A DNA stretch of 62,283 nt from Oceanospirillaceae bacterium. GTDB taxonomy: Bacteria; Pseudomonadota; Gammaproteobacteria; Pseudomonadales; Balneatricaceae. This document shows positions 7,776-18,878 of this stretch, piece after piece; the first letter of the stretch is position 1; each line of letters opens with the position of its first letter. The position numbers and the translations under genes were made by a program. The notes under the pieces were generated by a model. That model saw only the letters and a program-made list of their open reading frames with translations, ran no database searches and was not told the DNA's origin. The DNA lies in NCBI GenBank assembly GCA_013373085.1, contig JABXIM010000023.1, forward strand, positions 1 through 62,283, given 5' to 3'.

Positions 7776-9122
7776 ATGAGAGCCACACTGATCGGATTGC
7801 TGCTGATGATGCTGGCCGGCTGCGCGCCCCATCAGCAGTACCGCCCCAATTACGACCTCTGCCGCCTGCCCGCGGACATCCAGACGCAGCAATGCGCCGA
7901 GCACGCACGGCAGGTGGTGGAGCCCTCTTCCGACGCCGGCTACAGCCTCAACTTCATCGAGTTCGACGACCAGGGCAGCCTCTGGGACCGGGCACAGATG
8001 GGCGCGGTGCTGGATGCGCTGTCCGCCGATTCCGTCCAGGGCGATCTGCTGATCGTGGTGTTCGTGCACGGCTGGAAGCACAGCGCCGCATCCGGAGACC
8101 CCAATATCGACACCTTCCGCCGGGTGCTGGCGCAGCTCAGCGAGAACGAAGCCTACATGGCCGGCCTGACCGGCCTGCCGCCGCGCCGGGTGGCCGGTGT
8201 CTACCTTGGCTGGCGCGGTGGATCGGTACCGGTGCCGCTGCTGGAGGACCTGACCTTCTGGAACCGAAAGAACACGGCGCAGAAGGTGGGTCATGGCGAT
8301 GTCACCGAAGTGCTGTCGCGGCTGGAAAAGCTGAAACGGGACCGGGGCAGCATCGACGGCAACTATGGCGCCGTCAGGCTGGTGGTGGTCGGTCACAGCT
8401 TCGGCGGCCTGGTGGTGCACACGGCGCTGGCTCAGATCCTGGCGAACCGCTTCGTGGTGACGACCGGACCCGATGGCGTGCAGGGGAATATCGAGAACTT
8501 CGGCGACCTGGTGGTGCTGATCAACCCGGCATTCGAGGCGCAGCTCTACGCCTCGCTGCACGATATTTCGACGGAGCGGGGCAGCTATTTCGAATCCCAG
8601 CTGCCGGTACTGGCGATCCTGACATCTGAAGCGGACGATGCGACCGGTACGGCGTTCCCGCTCGGGCGCCGGGTCTCGACGCTGTTCGAGAAGACGCGTA
8701 CCGTCGAACGCTGGAACGCGGCGGCGCAGCAACAGGAAATGATCGACGAGGGCGCCGCGAACGTCACGGCGGTTGGCCATTTCGAGCCCTACCGTACTCA
8801 CCGGCTTTACCCCGCGCCGGGCAATACCCGGCACGAGCCGCTGAGCACCCGCGACAGCCTGGAGGCGGCCCTGGTTGCCGCCCGCGCATGGCGGGATGAC
8901 GCACCCGGCAGCCGGATTCCCTTCGCCAGCCTGCTGCTGGAGCGGGAGGCCGACTCCGCCGCACGCAACCCTTATCTGGTGATGCGGGTGGACCGGGACA
9001 TCATCCCCGATCACAACAATATCGAGGATCCGCGGGTCATCGAGTTCGTCACCCAGCTGATCATGATCTCGACGGTACCCGAAGCGCGCAGGGGACGGCT
9101 CGACCGGGCTGTCGGTAACTGA
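7776..9122 (+). CDS. Alpha/beta hydrolase lipoprotein of unknown substrate
   Basis: A 448-aa predicted lipoprotein: signal peptide MRATLIGLLLMMLAGC with the lipobox LAGC at residues 13-16. The hydrolase core has VFVHGWKH near residue 93 and the nucleophile elbow GHSFGG near residue 206. Its length, and the region between the HGW strand and the elbow, point to a lid-bearing esterase. It is divergent from the ClsC-like lipoprotein 129 nt away, so both may act on envelope lipids. That link is only positional. I cannot name a characterised family. Confidence 0.8.
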   Translation: MRATLIGLLLMMLAGCAPHQQYRPNYDLCRLPADIQTQQCAEHARQVVEPSSDAGYSLNFIEFDDQGSLWDRAQMGAVLDALSADSVQGDLLIVVFVHGWKHSAASGDPNIDTFRRVLAQLSENEAYMAGLTGLPPRRVAGVYLGWRGGSVPVPLLEDLTFWNRKNTAQKVGHGDVTEVLSRLEKLKRDRGSIDGNYGAVRLVVVGHSFGGLVVHTALAQILANRFVVTTGPDGVQGNIENFGDLVVLINPAFEAQLYASLHDISTERGSYFESQLPVLAILTSEADDATGTAFPLGRRVSTLFEKTRTVERWNAAAQQQEMIDEGAANVTAVGHFEPYRTHRLYPAPGNTRHEPLSTRDSLEAALVAARAWRDDAPGSRIPFASLLLEREADSAARNPYLVMRVDRDIIPDHNNIEDPRVIEFVTQLIMISTVPEARRGRLDRAVGN

Positions 9123-9144
9123 GCCGGGAGCCCATCACAGGCTG

Positions 9145-9627
9145 TTAGAGCAGCGCGGCGATAGCGGGTTCCAGTTTCTCCGGTGTTGTGGACGGCGCGA
9201 AGCGCTGGATGCGCGCGCCATCGCGGCTGATCAGGAACTTGGTGAAATTCCATTTGATCGTCTTGCTGCCGAGCAGGCCCGGGGCCGCGGCTTTCAGGTA
9301 GTCGAACAGCGGCTCGGCGTCGCGGCCATTGACGTCGATCTTGCTGAACAGCGGGAAGCTGACGCCATAATGCGTCTCGCAGAATGTGCTGATCTGCGGC
9401 CCGTCGCCGGGTTCCTGCTGACGAAACTGATTGCAGGGAAAGCCGAGCACCACGAAGCCGCGCTCGCGGTATTTGTCGTAGAGCGCCTGCAGACCCTTGT
9501 ACTGCGGGGTGAAGCCGCACTGGCTGGCGACATTGACGATCAGCAGCACCTTGCCCCTGTAGTCCGAAAGATCGACCGCCGTACCGTCGATTGCGGCGAC
9601 CTGGTAATCGTATAGCCGGGTCATCAT
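9145..9627 (-). CDS. Glutathione peroxidase (Cys type, BtuE-like)
   Basis: Reduces hydrogen peroxide and lipid hydroperoxides using glutathione or thioredoxin. A 160-aa protein with the conserved blocks KVLLIVNVASQCGFTPQY (catalytic Cys near residue 37), VVLGFPCNQF and IKWNFTKFL, which supply the Cys-Gln-Trp-Asn tetrad. The active residue is Cys, not selenocysteine. I chose the ATG at 9627 because GAGGGGGG lies 5-10 nt upstream. The ATG at 9651 lacks such a site. Confidence 0.93.
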   Translation of the reverse strand: MMTRLYDYQVAAIDGTAVDLSDYRGKVLLIVNVASQCGFTPQYKGLQALYDKYRERGFVVLGFPCNQFRQQEPGDGPQISTFCETHYGVSFPLFSKIDVNGRDAEPLFDYLKAAAPGLLGSKTIKWNFTKFLISRDGARIQRFAPSTTPEKLEPAIAALL

Positions 9628-9700
9628 CCTGCCCCCCTCATCGATTTTCATACAGTCCCTGGCTCTGCCGGCGACGGGCGTCGCCGCCGGCCGCCGATTC

Positions 9701-9758
9701 TCTACTCCCCCCTAGTCCTTGCGGCTACGCCCTGACAAAGCGTTGCCGGGAGGATGTG
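9701..9758 (+). promoter_or_regulatory. MalT-box-like cluster upstream of lamB
   Basis: GGGAGGATGT at 9748-9757 is close to the Escherichia coli MalT box GGGGA(T/G)GAGG. An inverted ACTCCCCC half lies at 9704-9711, and CTACGCCC at 9725-9732 stands between them. The same order (inverted CTCC, then CTACGCC, then GGGAGGATGTG) is found before malE. A TATAAC element at 9815-9820 could be the -10. Confidence 0.6.
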
Positions 9759-9835
9759 CGGTCACGACGCTGCCGCCATTCTGACAGCACCCCGGAAGAC
9801 GATCCGGAGATCCATATAACAACAATTGGGACTGA

Positions 9836-11122
<1,287 letters not shown>

Positions 11123-11180
11123 CGCCGGGTCTCACTCTCCGCACGACTGGTCTCGGACGATTCTCTTGCAGATGATGTTT

Positions 11181-11213
11181 GCCCCCGGTGTCCTGTGGAC
11201 CCGGGGCTTTTTT
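11181..11213 (+). terminator. Intrinsic terminator after lamB
   Basis: GCCCCCGG..GTCC pairs with GGAC.CCGGGGC around a TGT loop, followed by TTTTTT. It sits 59 nt after the lamB stop and ahead of malM, so malM expression depends on read-through or its own promoter. Confidence 0.8.
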
Positions 11214-11265
11214 GCCATCGCGGCACCGGATAAACCCATTGGGCCGCGCTGGCAGGAGCTTTCGT

Positions 11266-12177
11266 ATGAAAATGACAACACGACTACCGGCAGCCTGCCT
11301 GGGGCTGTTACTGGCCCTTGCTGGACCAGCGCAGGCCGGACAGACACAGAACCCGCTCGAAGCCGAGGCAATCTGCTGCGACAATCTCGCAGGGTTGCCG
11401 TTCCAGGCGCTGCCGGCGGGTGGTCACCTGAAATTCCGCATCGGCGCCGATGCGCCGCGCTTCCTGTTCCCCGAGGGGGTCAGCCCCTTCGCTGCTTTCC
11501 GGCTGCCGGAAACCGACCGTACGCTGGAGCTATCGCTGCGGAGCCTGGCCGGCGACGACCTGTTCCAGCCCCGGGTCATGCTGCTCGACGCCGCCATGCG
11601 GCCAACCCGGGCGTTCGGCAGCGAGGCCTTTCCATACCAGCCGGCGCGGGGATTCGTGCCGGATGCGCTCAGCGGCCGGATCCAGATCCGCAGCCGCTAT
11701 CCGGGCGCCCAGGACAACGAACGTTACCTGATCGTCTACACCACCCCGGAACAGCGCCAGGGAGAGACCCGGCTGGTGCATCCGGCCAAGACCTTTGCCC
11801 GTGCCCATGGCAACGAACCGCCCAATATTCCCGATCCGATCGTCGCACACGGCGAAACCGGCACGCTGGAACTGAAGATCGACGCCGAGGGCGGCTTCGC
11901 CCTCGGCCAGACGCTGCTGCAGCCGTTGCTGGGCGCCGGCCAGCGCGAAGACGTGGTGGCGGCTCTTCCGCAGCCCGCGGTCGACGCGGTGGCGCCGGGG
12001 CCGGTCGAGGCGGCGTTGCCCGAGACCGAGGTCTATTACCGCAACGCTATCGACGAGGCGCTCGGGAGCGGTGATCTCGATCGGGCCCTGAAGCTTGCCG
12101 AGGAGGCCCGTCGCGTCGGTGCCGAAGGCGCTCGGCGCCATCTGCTGCAACAACTTAAAGCCGGTCTCGACGGATAA
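11266..12177 (+). CDS. malM: Maltose operon periplasmic protein MalM
   Basis: A 303-aa periplasmic protein of the maltose regulon whose biochemical role is still unclear in any organism. It has a signal peptide (cleavage after GPAQA near residue 23) and then the MalM-like blocks CCDNLAGLPFQALPAG and a C-terminal helical part EVYYRNAIDEALGSGDLDRALKLAEEA. I chose the ATG at 11266 because GGAGC lies just upstream and it gives a signal peptide. It lies between lamB and malE, whereas in Escherichia coli malM follows lamB at the end of the malK operon. Confidence 0.9.
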   Translation: MKMTTRLPAACLGLLLALAGPAQAGQTQNPLEAEAICCDNLAGLPFQALPAGGHLKFRIGADAPRFLFPEGVSPFAAFRLPETDRTLELSLRSLAGDDLFQPRVMLLDAAMRPTRAFGSEAFPYQPARGFVPDALSGRIQIRSRYPGAQDNERYLIVYTTPEQRQGETRLVHPAKTFARAHGNEPPNIPDPIVAHGETGTLELKIDAEGGFALGQTLLQPLLGAGQREDVVAALPQPAVDAVAPGPVEAALPETEVYYRNAIDEALGSGDLDRALKLAEEARRVGAEGARRHLLQQLKAGLDG

Positions 12178-12218
12178 GCGGGGCGGTGCCACTTCCGGCA
12201 CGGCAGAGCGGAATTTTC

Positions 12219-12264
12219 TACTCCTGCCGTCTACGCCCGGACTCGCCGGGGGGAGGAGGATGTG
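12219..12264 (+). promoter_or_regulatory. MalT-box cluster upstream of malE
   Basis: GGGGAGGAGG at 12250-12259 is an exact match to the MalT consensus GGGGA(T/G)GAGG. TACTCCTGCC (12219-12228) gives an inverted GGAGTA half, with CTACGCCC at 12231-12238 between. The block GAGGATGTG continues the resemblance to the lamB and alpha-glucosidase promoters. The box ends about 97 nt before the malE start. Confidence 0.68.
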
Positions 12265-12356
12265 GCGCCGGCCCTTCTCGACCACGATAGACAGTAGGAA
12301 GCCCTCCCGCCAACGGGGGCCTTACAAGAACAACAACCTTACAGGTATTGCACGAC

Positions 12357-13544
12357 ATGAAGATCAAGAAGCTTATCGCCTCCATGGCCCTGACCCTCAC
12401 GGCTGCCGGTCTTTCCGCCGGCGTCCAGGCCGCAATCGAAGAGGGCAAGCTGGTTGTCTGGATAAACGGTGACAAGGGGTATAAGGGGCTCGCCGAAGTC
12501 GGCAAGCAGTTCACCGAGGAGACCGGTATTCCGGTCGAAGTGTCCCATCCGGACAGCGTTACCGACAAGTTCCAGCAGGCGGCGGCCACCGGTAACGGTC
12601 CCGACATCTTCATCTGGCCGCACGACCGATTCGGCGAATGGGCCACCAGCGGGCTGATCGTACCGATTGAACCGAGCCCCGGGATCAAGAGCGGCATCGT
12701 CGACTTCGCCTGGGATGCGGTCACCGTCAACGGCAAGTACTACGGTTATCCGATCGCAATCGAGGCAATCGGACTGATCTACAACAAGGCGCTGGTGACG
12801 GAGCCGCCGGAGACCTTCGAAGAAGTCGTCGCGCTCGACAAATCGCTGGCGGCTGACGGCAAGAAAGCCATTCTCTGGGACTACAACACCACCTACTTCT
12901 CCTGGCCGCTGTTCGCCGCAGAAGGCGGTTATCCCTTCGCCAAGAACGATGCCGGCTACGATGTGGCCGATACCGGCGTCAACAATGAGGGCAGTCTGCG
13001 CGCGGCCGATCTGTTGAAGCAGCTGATCGACGAGGGCGTAATGCCCAGCGGCGCCGACTACGGCACCATGGAGTCGGCCTTCAACAAGGGCGAAGTGGCG
13101 ATGATGATCAACGGTCCCTGGTCCTGGGCCAATGCCAAAAAAAGCGGCATCGACTTCGGTGTCGCAGCGATTCCTGCGGTCACCGACGTACCGGGCAAGC
13201 CGTTCACCGGCGTGCTGGCCGCGACCCTGAATGCCGCCAGCCCCAACCGCGATCTGGCGGTGGAATTCCTCGAGAACTACCTGCTGCAGATCGATGGTTT
13301 GAAGAAGGTCAACGACGACGTGCCGTTGGGCGCGGTGGCCAACACCGAGCTGATGTCCGAGCTGTCCCGGGACGCCAACATCGATGCCACCTTCAAGAAT
13401 GCCGCGATGGGCGAACCAATGCCGAACGTCCCGGAAATGGGTGCCTTCTGGTCGGCGATGGAGCCGGCGATGAAGAACATCACTTCGGGCCGGCAGTCCG
13501 TCAAGGACGCGCTGGACGGTGCGGCCAAACGCATTCTCAACTAA
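12357..13544 (+). CDS. malE: Maltose/maltodextrin-binding periplasmic protein MalE
   Basis: Periplasmic receptor of the maltose ABC importer. It is 395 aa with a signal peptide ending GVQA and the mature start [20 protein letters not shown], which is nearly the same as Escherichia coli MBP. Other matching blocks are [33 protein letters not shown] and [17 protein letters not shown] use the ATG at 12357; a TTG start at 12348 is only an in-frame extension. It is first in malE-malF-malG. Confidence 0.96.
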   Translation: MKIKKLIASMALTLTAAGLSAGVQAAIEEGKLVVWINGDKGYKGLAEVGKQFTEETGIPVEVSHPDSVTDKFQQAAATGNGPDIFIWPHDRFGEWATSGLIVPIEPSPGIKSGIVDFAWDAVTVNGKYYGYPIAIEAIGLIYNKALVTEPPETFEEVVALDKSLAADGKKAILWDYNTTYFSWPLFAAEGGYPFAKNDAGYDVADTGVNNEGSLRAADLLKQLIDEGVMPSGADYGTMESAFNKGEVAMMINGPWSWANAKKSGIDFGVAAIPAVTDVPGKPFTGVLAATLNAASPNRDLAVEFLENYLLQIDGLKKVNDDVPLGAVANTELMSELSRDANIDATFKNAAMGEPMPNVPEMGAFWSAMEPAMKNITSGRQSVKDALDGAAKRILN

Positions 13545-13610
13545 CGTAGCCGCCGGGGCCGTTCCCGATAGCGGGAGCGGTTCCGGCGCCGTCACTTGCA
13601 GGGTCAGCTC

Positions 13611-15149
13611 ATGTCCAGTTATGTCCTACGAAGCTTTGCCAATGGCAAAGGCTTTCCCAACCTCAAGATCGGTTTCAAGCTGGTGGCCGGGCTGTCGCTT
13701 GCGCTGTTCGGTCTTTACCTGGTTGTCGCGCTCTATGCCCAGCAGCAGATCGCCTTTGCGTTGCTGGTACTGCTGGTGCTCAGCTCCGCCGGTTATGTCT
13801 ATTTGAACCGTCGCGCCTATGCCCACCGCTATGCCTATCCGGCCATCGCCGGCATGGGCGTGTTCGTGATTTTTCCGCTGCTCTACACGGTGGGGATCGG
13901 CTTCACCAACTACAGTGCCAGCAACCTGCTGGACCTCGAGCGCGTGCAGGCCTATCACCTGTCGCAAAGCTACCAGAGCGATGCCGGACGCTTTCCGTTC
14001 CGGCTCCATGCCGAAGGCGATCGCTACAGCATCACGCTCGATACGCCGGACGGCAGACTCTCGACCAAGCCGTTTATACCGGATGGTGAAAAGCTGCTGA
14101 CGCTGGCTCCCCAAACCGAGGCTGAAGCCGCGGACGCGCTGGCGATGCGCGAGGTCATCAAGCTGCGTGGCGCGCTGTCGGAACTGACGTTGCAGTTGCC
14201 GGGAGGTGACGAACTGCGCTTGAGCGGCCTGCGCGATTTCGCGGCGCGCCTGCCGGTATATTCGCTGCAGCAGGATGGCAGCCTGGTCGACAACCGCAGT
14301 GGCGAGCGCCTGACGATCAACTATGACGAGGGCTTTTACCAGCGCGCCGACGGTGAACTGGTGCCGCCGGGCTTCGTTGTCGGTATCGGCTTCGACAACT
14401 ACCTCAAGGTGGTGACGGATTCGAGTATCCGCGGGCCTTTCCTCGAGATCTTCATCTGGACCCTGGTGTTTGCCGGCGGTACCGTGGCCTTCACGCTGGC
14501 AGTCGGGCTGGTGCTGGCAAGTCTGCTGCAATGGGACCTGATGCGCGGCAAGGCGCTGTACCGGACGCTGCTGATCCTGCCCTATGCGGTCCCGGCCTTT
14601 ATCTCGATCCTGGTATTCAAGGGGCTGTTCAACCAGAACTTCGGCGAGATCAACCTGGTGCTGCAGAACCTGTTCGGCATCAGCCCCGACTGGTTCAGTG
14701 ATCCCGCGATGGCGCGAACCATGATACTGGCGGTCAATACCTGGCTCGGTTACCCCTATATGATGCTGCTGTGCATGGGCTTGCTGCAGTCGATTCCGCA
14801 GGACCTGTACGAAGCCTCGGCGATGGACGGCGCGGGCCCCCTCGACAACCTGTTCAAGATCACGCTGCCGCTGATCATCAAGCCGCTGACGCCGCTGCTG
14901 ATCGCCTGCTTCGCATTCAATTTCAACAATTTCGTCCTGATCACGCTGCTCACCGGCGGTTCGCCCGACATCATCGGCGCGAGCACTCCCGCCGGCACCA
15001 CGGACCTGCTGGTCAGTTACACCTATCGTATCGCTTTCCAGGATTCGGGGCAGAACTTCGGCCTGGCCGCGGCGATTGCGACCATGATCTTTCTGCTGGT
15101 CGGTGGCCTGTCGCTGCTGAAAATGCGCCTGGGCAAGATGGAGGTCTGA
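13611..15149 (+). CDS. malF: Maltose ABC transporter permease MalF
   Basis: Inner-membrane permease that with MalG forms the maltose channel above MalK. It is 512 aa with N-terminal membrane helices, a large periplasmic P2 loop (about residues 90-260, including the [18 protein letters not shown] start typical of MalF) and a C-terminal permease core. The EAA loop [17 protein letters not shown] docks on MalK. ATG 13611 is preceded by AGGG; the TTG at 13596 is not needed. malG follows after 1 nt. Confidence 0.95.
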   Translation: MSSYVLRSFANGKGFPNLKIGFKLVAGLSLALFGLYLVVALYAQQQIAFALLVLLVLSSAGYVYLNRRAYAHRYAYPAIAGMGVFVIFPLLYTVGIGFTNYSASNLLDLERVQAYHLSQSYQSDAGRFPFRLHAEGDRYSITLDTPDGRLSTKPFIPDGEKLLTLAPQTEAEAADALAMREVIKLRGALSELTLQLPGGDELRLSGLRDFAARLPVYSLQQDGSLVDNRSGERLTINYDEGFYQRADGELVPPGFVVGIGFDNYLKVVTDSSIRGPFLEIFIWTLVFAGGTVAFTLAVGLVLASLLQWDLMRGKALYRTLLILPYAVPAFISILVFKGLFNQNFGEINLVLQNLFGISPDWFSDPAMARTMILAVNTWLGYPYMMLLCMGLLQSIPQDLYEASAMDGAGPLDNLFKITLPLIIKPLTPLLIACFAFNFNNFVLITLLTGGSPDIIGASTPAGTTDLLVSYTYRIAFQDSGQNFGLAAAIATMIFLLVGGLSLLKMRLGKMEV

Positions 15150-15150
15150 C

Positions 15151-16041
15151 ATGGCTATCGTACGTTCCCATTCCACCCGTTACCGCGTCTGGGCCACCCA
15201 TGCAGGTCTGGTCGCCTTCCTCGGCATCATCCTGTTTCCGCTGCTGATGGTGATATCGATCAGCTTCCGGGCCGGCAACTTCGCCACCGGCAGCCTGCTG
15301 CCCGATAACCCGTCGCTCGAACACTGGGCGCTGGCGCTCGGCTTCAACTACACGCTGCCGGATGGCACCGTCGTCGAGCCGCCGTTCCCGGTCCTGCTGT
15401 GGCTGTGGAACTCGATCAAGGTCGCGACCATTTCGTCCGTGCTGATCCTGCTGCTGTCGACGACCAGCGCCTACGCCTTCGCCCGTCTGCGCTTCGCCGG
15501 CAAGGCGCCGCTGCTCAAGTCGATGCTGATCTTCCAGATGTTCCCGCCGGTGCTGTCGCTGGTGGCCATCTACGCGCTGTTCGATCAGCTCGGGCAGTAC
15601 GTCGACTGGCTGGGCATCAACAGCCACGGTGCGCTGATCGTGGCGTCACTCGGTGGCATGGCGCTGCATATCTGGACCATCAAGGGCTACTTCGACACAC
15701 TCGACAAGTCCCTCGAGGAGGCGGCGATCATCGACGGCGCCACCACCTGGCAGGCATTCCTCTATATCCTGCTGCCACTGTCGGTACCAATCCTGGCGGT
15801 GGTGTTCATTCTGGCCTTCATCACCACCATCACGGAATATCCGATGGCGTCGGTGCTGCTGCTCGACGTCGACCAGCTGACGCTGGCGGTCGGTGCGCAG
15901 CAGTACCTGTACGAGCAGAACTACCTCTGGGGCGACTTCGCCGCGGCTGCGGTGCTGTCGGGGTTCCCGATCACGTTGGTGTTCCTCTACTGCCAGCGCT
16001 GGCTGGTGGGCGGGCTGACCTCCGGGGGCGTCAAGGGCTAG
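15151..16041 (+). CDS. malG: Maltose ABC transporter permease MalG
   Basis: Second permease subunit of the maltose importer. It is 296 aa with about six membrane spans, the EAA loop [17 protein letters not shown] and the MalG-typical C-terminus ending [10 protein letters not shown], whose tail inserts into the MalK dimer interface. Its ATG lies 1 nt after the malF stop, so the two are translationally coupled. A 16-bp hairpin follows the gene at 16059-16097. Confidence 0.95.
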   Translation: MAIVRSHSTRYRVWATHAGLVAFLGIILFPLLMVISISFRAGNFATGSLLPDNPSLEHWALALGFNYTLPDGTVVEPPFPVLLWLWNSIKVATISSVLILLLSTTSAYAFARLRFAGKAPLLKSMLIFQMFPPVLSLVAIYALFDQLGQYVDWLGINSHGALIVASLGGMALHIWTIKGYFDTLDKSLEEAAIIDGATTWQAFLYILLPLSVPILAVVFILAFITTITEYPMASVLLLDVDQLTLAVGAQQYLYEQNYLWGDFAAAAVLSGFPITLVFLYCQRWLVGGLTSGGVKG

Positions 16042-16058
16042 CCGGCGCCCGCCACCGA

Positions 16059-16097
16059 ACGAAGAACGGGTTTCAAGATGCGAAACCCGTTCTTCGT
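16059..16097 (+). terminator. Long perfect hairpin downstream of malG
   Basis: ACGAAGAACGGGTTTC (16059-16074) and GAAACCCGTTCTTCGT (16082-16097) form a 16-bp perfect stem with a 7-nt loop. No U-tract follows, so it may stabilise the malEFG mRNA 3' end as much as terminate it. Confidence 0.6.
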
Positions 16098-16183
16098 GAT
16101 CCTGCTCTTACGCCGTACGCTGCAGCTTACCACTCACACCGCTCACCCCTTATCACCCACCGCTTACCACGCACCACTCCACT

Positions 16184-16627
16184 TCAATCCCCGGGCCTTG
16201 AATTCCCTGTCAGCTGATCGAGGACCGGCAGGATGGTATCGGTCAGTGGATAGCGTCCCCCGCGCAGTTCGTCTATCGCCACCCAGCGGGCCTCGGCGGC
16301 ATCGTCGCCGGCCAGGGGTTCGCCCCCGCGCCAGTCGCAGCGCATCACCACCAGCAGATAGTGATACCGGACCCGGCTCTCGTCGCGAGCGATGATGTCG
16401 AGCACGGTAATCAGCTCCCGCACCTCGGCGCTTATACCGGTCTCTTCTGCCAGTTCGCGCAACACGGCCTGGGATACCGGCTCGCCGGCCTGGATCTTGC
16501 CGCCGGGAAAACTCCAGAGGCCCTTGTTCGGTGCCTGGCCGCGCTTGACCATCAGTACCTGATTGTCGCGAATCAGCACCGCGCTGGCGGCCGCGATTGG
16601 CTGGATCTCGGGGGGGGGCTGCAACAC
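16184..16627 (-). CDS. NUDIX hydrolase, ADP-ribose pyrophosphatase-like
   Basis: A 147-aa NUDIX enzyme. The Nudix box GX5EX7REUXEEXGU is complete, from GGKIQAGEP through RELAEETGI at about residues 42-65. The N-terminal strand (AASAVLIRDNQVLMVKRG) and short size resemble ADP-ribose/NADH-type or YjhB-like members, but the substrate cannot be read from sequence. The start is GTG at 16627, supported by AAGGAG six nt upstream. It stands alone between the two halves of the maltose locus and points towards malG. Confidence 0.87.
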   Translation of the reverse strand: MLQPPPEIQPIAAASAVLIRDNQVLMVKRGQAPNKGLWSFPGGKIQAGEPVSQAVLRELAEETGISAEVRELITVLDIIARDESRVRYHYLLVVMRCDWRGGEPLAGDDAAEARWVAIDELRGGRYPLTDTILPVLDQLTGNSRPGD

Positions 16628-16852
16628 CTGATGCTCCTTCGATGAACTGTGATCGGGGGCGACCAGTATAGCCGAACGCGGTCAGCGCCGGCGCAGGAGC
16701 TGCGCGGTCGTTAGGGGAACGGGCTCGGCGCTGTGGTTCAGCCGGCCGGATGACGCGGGAAGCGCCGGGCGAGTGCACTCAAAAGGGGGGACGTCCGAGT
16801 AGCGCGCCCGGATTCCAGGCACGGCCGGCTGCTGGGCGCGCTGGCGTCAGGG

Positions 16853-17530
16853 TCAGGTGTTGAGCAGCGCCAGCAGCGCGCGCGCCGTGGCTTCCGAAGA
16901 GGCGGGATTCTGGCCGGTCACAAGCTGGCCGTGGCAGACAACATGGCACTGCCAGTCGTCGGCGCAGCTGTAGTGGCCGCCGTTGTCGCGTAGCATGTTC
17001 TCGACCAGAAAAGGCACCACGTCGGTGAGGCCGATGGCGGCTTCCTCGCTGTTGGAAAAACCGGTGACGCGGCGGCCCCTGACCAGCGGCTCGCCGGCGC
17101 TGAAAGCGTGGCGCAGCACGGCGGGGCCATGGCAGACCGCAGCGACGGGCTTGCCGCTGGAGTAGAAGGCTTCGATCAGTGCGATGGAGTTGCCGTCCTC
17201 GGCGAGATCCCAGAGCGGGCCATGGCCGCCGGGGTAGAAAAGCGCATCGAAGTCGTCCGCGCTGAGTTGCGCCAACTGTCGGGTGTCGGCCAGCGCGGCC
17301 TGCGCCGCAGTATCCTGGCGAAAGCGCTCGGTGGCGGAGGTCTGGGCCTGCGATTCGTCACTGCGTGGATCGAGCGGCGGCTGACCGCCCGCGGGCGATG
17401 CCAGGGTGATCGTGCAGCCGGCGTCCCTGAACACGTAGTAGGGGGCCGCGAATTCCTCCAGCCAGAAGCCGGTCTTGTGCCCGCCGTCGCCGAGCTGGTC
17501 GTGCGAGGTCAATACCATCAGCACTTTCAT
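16853..17530 (-). CDS. DJ-1/PfpI family protein (class I glutamine amidotransferase-like), Hsp31-like
   Basis: A 225-aa protein starting MKVLMVLTSHDQLGDGGHK, a block typical of the DJ-1/PfpI group related to Hsp31, YhbO and eukaryotic ThiJ proteins. The nucleophile Cys is in AAVCHGPAV near residue 133, preceded by the FYPGGHGPLWDL loop, and a Glu at about residue 25 (WLEEFA) completes the likely pair. Such proteins act as methylglyoxal hydrolases, chaperones or deglycases; the exact role here is unknown. GGAGG is placed 8 nt before the ATG at 17530. It lies downstream of malK on the same strand. Confidence 0.87.
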   Translation of the reverse strand: MKVLMVLTSHDQLGDGGHKTGFWLEEFAAPYYVFRDAGCTITLASPAGGQPPLDPRSDESQAQTSATERFRQDTAAQAALADTRQLAQLSADDFDALFYPGGHGPLWDLAEDGNSIALIEAFYSSGKPVAAVCHGPAVLRHAFSAGEPLVRGRRVTGFSNSEEAAIGLTDVVPFLVENMLRDNGGHYSCADDWQCHVVCHGQLVTGQNPASSEATARALLALLNT

Positions 17531-17604
17531 CGGGATACCTCCGCTGCGCTTGCGGTATAAAAATAGCACCTGCATTGGAGGCCTGCCCGGCGGCGGGCGG
17601 GGTT

Positions 17605-18717
17605 TTAGCCGGTGAAACCCGGTTCGCGGTACAGCCGTGGGCAGGCGCGGCCGTCTTCCCGGAACAGGTGGCAGCGGTTGGGGTCCAGACCCAGCGCCTG
17701 GGGCGCGCTGTCATCGACCGGTACATCGCCCTCGAGGCGCAGCGTGGCCGGGCCGATGCCGTCGAGTTCCAGGTACACCAGGGTCTGGTCGCCGAGACGC
17801 TCTGCCACCCGTACCGCGCCTTCGATGCTCGCTTCGGCCTGTCCTGCCGGCAGGCAGTGTTCGGGACGGATGCCGAGCGTGACGCTGGCGCCGGCGTCAA
17901 TGCCGGTGCTGTCCACCGGAATGCTCAGCAGCTGGCCGTTCGGCAGGCGTATCTCGGTGAGCTGGGCGGACGGGCGATGCAGCTCGACCTCGATGAAGTT
18001 CATCTGCGGTGAGCCGATGAAACCGGCGACGAAGCGGTTGCCCGGATAGTGGTAGAGCTCCAGCGGCGCGCCCACCTGGGCGATATGGCCGCCATCCAGC
18101 ACCACGATCTTGTCCGCCAGCGTCATCGCTTCGACCTGGTCGTGGGTCACGTAGATCATGGTCGAGCGCAGCCGCTTGTGCAGGCTGGCGATCTCGATGC
18201 GCATCTGCACCCGCAGCCCCGCGTCGAGGTTCGACAGCGGCTCGTCGAACAGCAGTACCTGCGGTTCGCGGACCATGGTGCGGCCGATCGCGACGCGCTG
18301 GCGCTGGCCACCGGAGAGGTCTTTGGGCTTGCGCTCGAGCAGCTTGTCGAGCTGCAGGATGCGGGCGGCGTTCTCGATGCGCCGATCGATCTCGGCACGG
18401 TCGGTCTTGGCAAGTTTCAGACCGAAGGCCATGTTTTCCGCCACGCTCAGGTGTGGATACAGTGCGTAGGACTGGAATACCATGCCCACCGAACGTTCTG
18501 ACGGCGGCTTGTCGTTGACGCGCACGTCGCCGATGTAGAGGTCGCCCGAGCTGATTTCCTCGAGCCCGGCGATCATGCGCAGCAGCGTCGATTTGCCGCA
18601 GCCGGACGGGCCCACGAAGACGACGAATTCGCCGTTGTCGATTTCCAGGTCGATGTTTTTCGACACTGGTATGCCAGCATAATTCTTACATACGTTGTTA
18701 AGGGTTACGGTCGACAT
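17605..18717 (-). CDS. malK: Maltose ABC transporter ATPase MalK
   Basis: ATPase that energises MalFG. It is 370 aa with Walker [10 protein letters not shown] near residues 36-44, Q-loop [10 protein letters not shown], signature [13 protein letters not shown] near 134-146, Walker [14 protein letters not shown] and the H-loop YVTHDQ. After about residue 235 comes the regulatory TOBE/MalK domain ([16 protein letters not shown]), which in Escherichia coli binds MalT and EIIA-Glc. It follows the alpha-glucosidase on the minus strand after a 161-nt gap with a hairpin. It is separated from malEFG, unlike the divergent Escherichia coli arrangement. Confidence 0.95.
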   Translation of the reverse strand: MSTVTLNNVCKNYAGIPVSKNIDLEIDNGEFVVFVGPSGCGKSTLLRMIAGLEEISSGDLYIGDVRVNDKPPSERSVGMVFQSYALYPHLSVAENMAFGLKLAKTDRAEIDRRIENAARILQLDKLLERKPKDLSGGQRQRVAIGRTMVREPQVLLFDEPLSNLDAGLRVQMRIEIASLHKRLRSTMIYVTHDQVEAMTLADKIVVLDGGHIAQVGAPLELYHYPGNRFVAGFIGSPQMNFIEVELHRPSAQLTEIRLPNGQLLSIPVDSTGIDAGASVTLGIRPEHCLPAGQAEASIEGAVRVAERLGDQTLVYLELDGIGPATLRLEGDVPVDDSAPQALGLDPNRCHLFREDGRACPRLYREPGFTG

Positions 18718-18788
18718 CGGGTACTCCGTTTTGTTGTTGTCGTTACGGCCCGGCGGCCATACCTGGCGCCTGAGTCGTGCCCGTTGTC

Positions 18789-18818
18789 CTCCGCGCGTTG
18801 GTCACCATGCGCGCGGAG
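18789..18818 (-). other. Hairpin between the alpha-glucosidase gene and malK
   Basis: CTCCGCGCG (18789-18797) and CGCGCGGAG (18810-18818) form a 9-bp stem with a 12-nt loop. No U-tract follows on either strand. It could set the ratio of alpha-glucosidase to malK message by attenuation or RNA processing. No separate malK promoter is obvious. Confidence 0.45.
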
Positions 18819-18878
18819 TGTAACGGGTTCGATTGGATTCGCGGCTGCAGCCGATCACTCGGCCCGCCAAGCCCCGCC

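Noticed and set aside
12339-13595. Long minus-strand frame across malE
   Set aside because: The plus strand is unmistakably MalE; the antisense frame has no domain and no ribosome-binding site.
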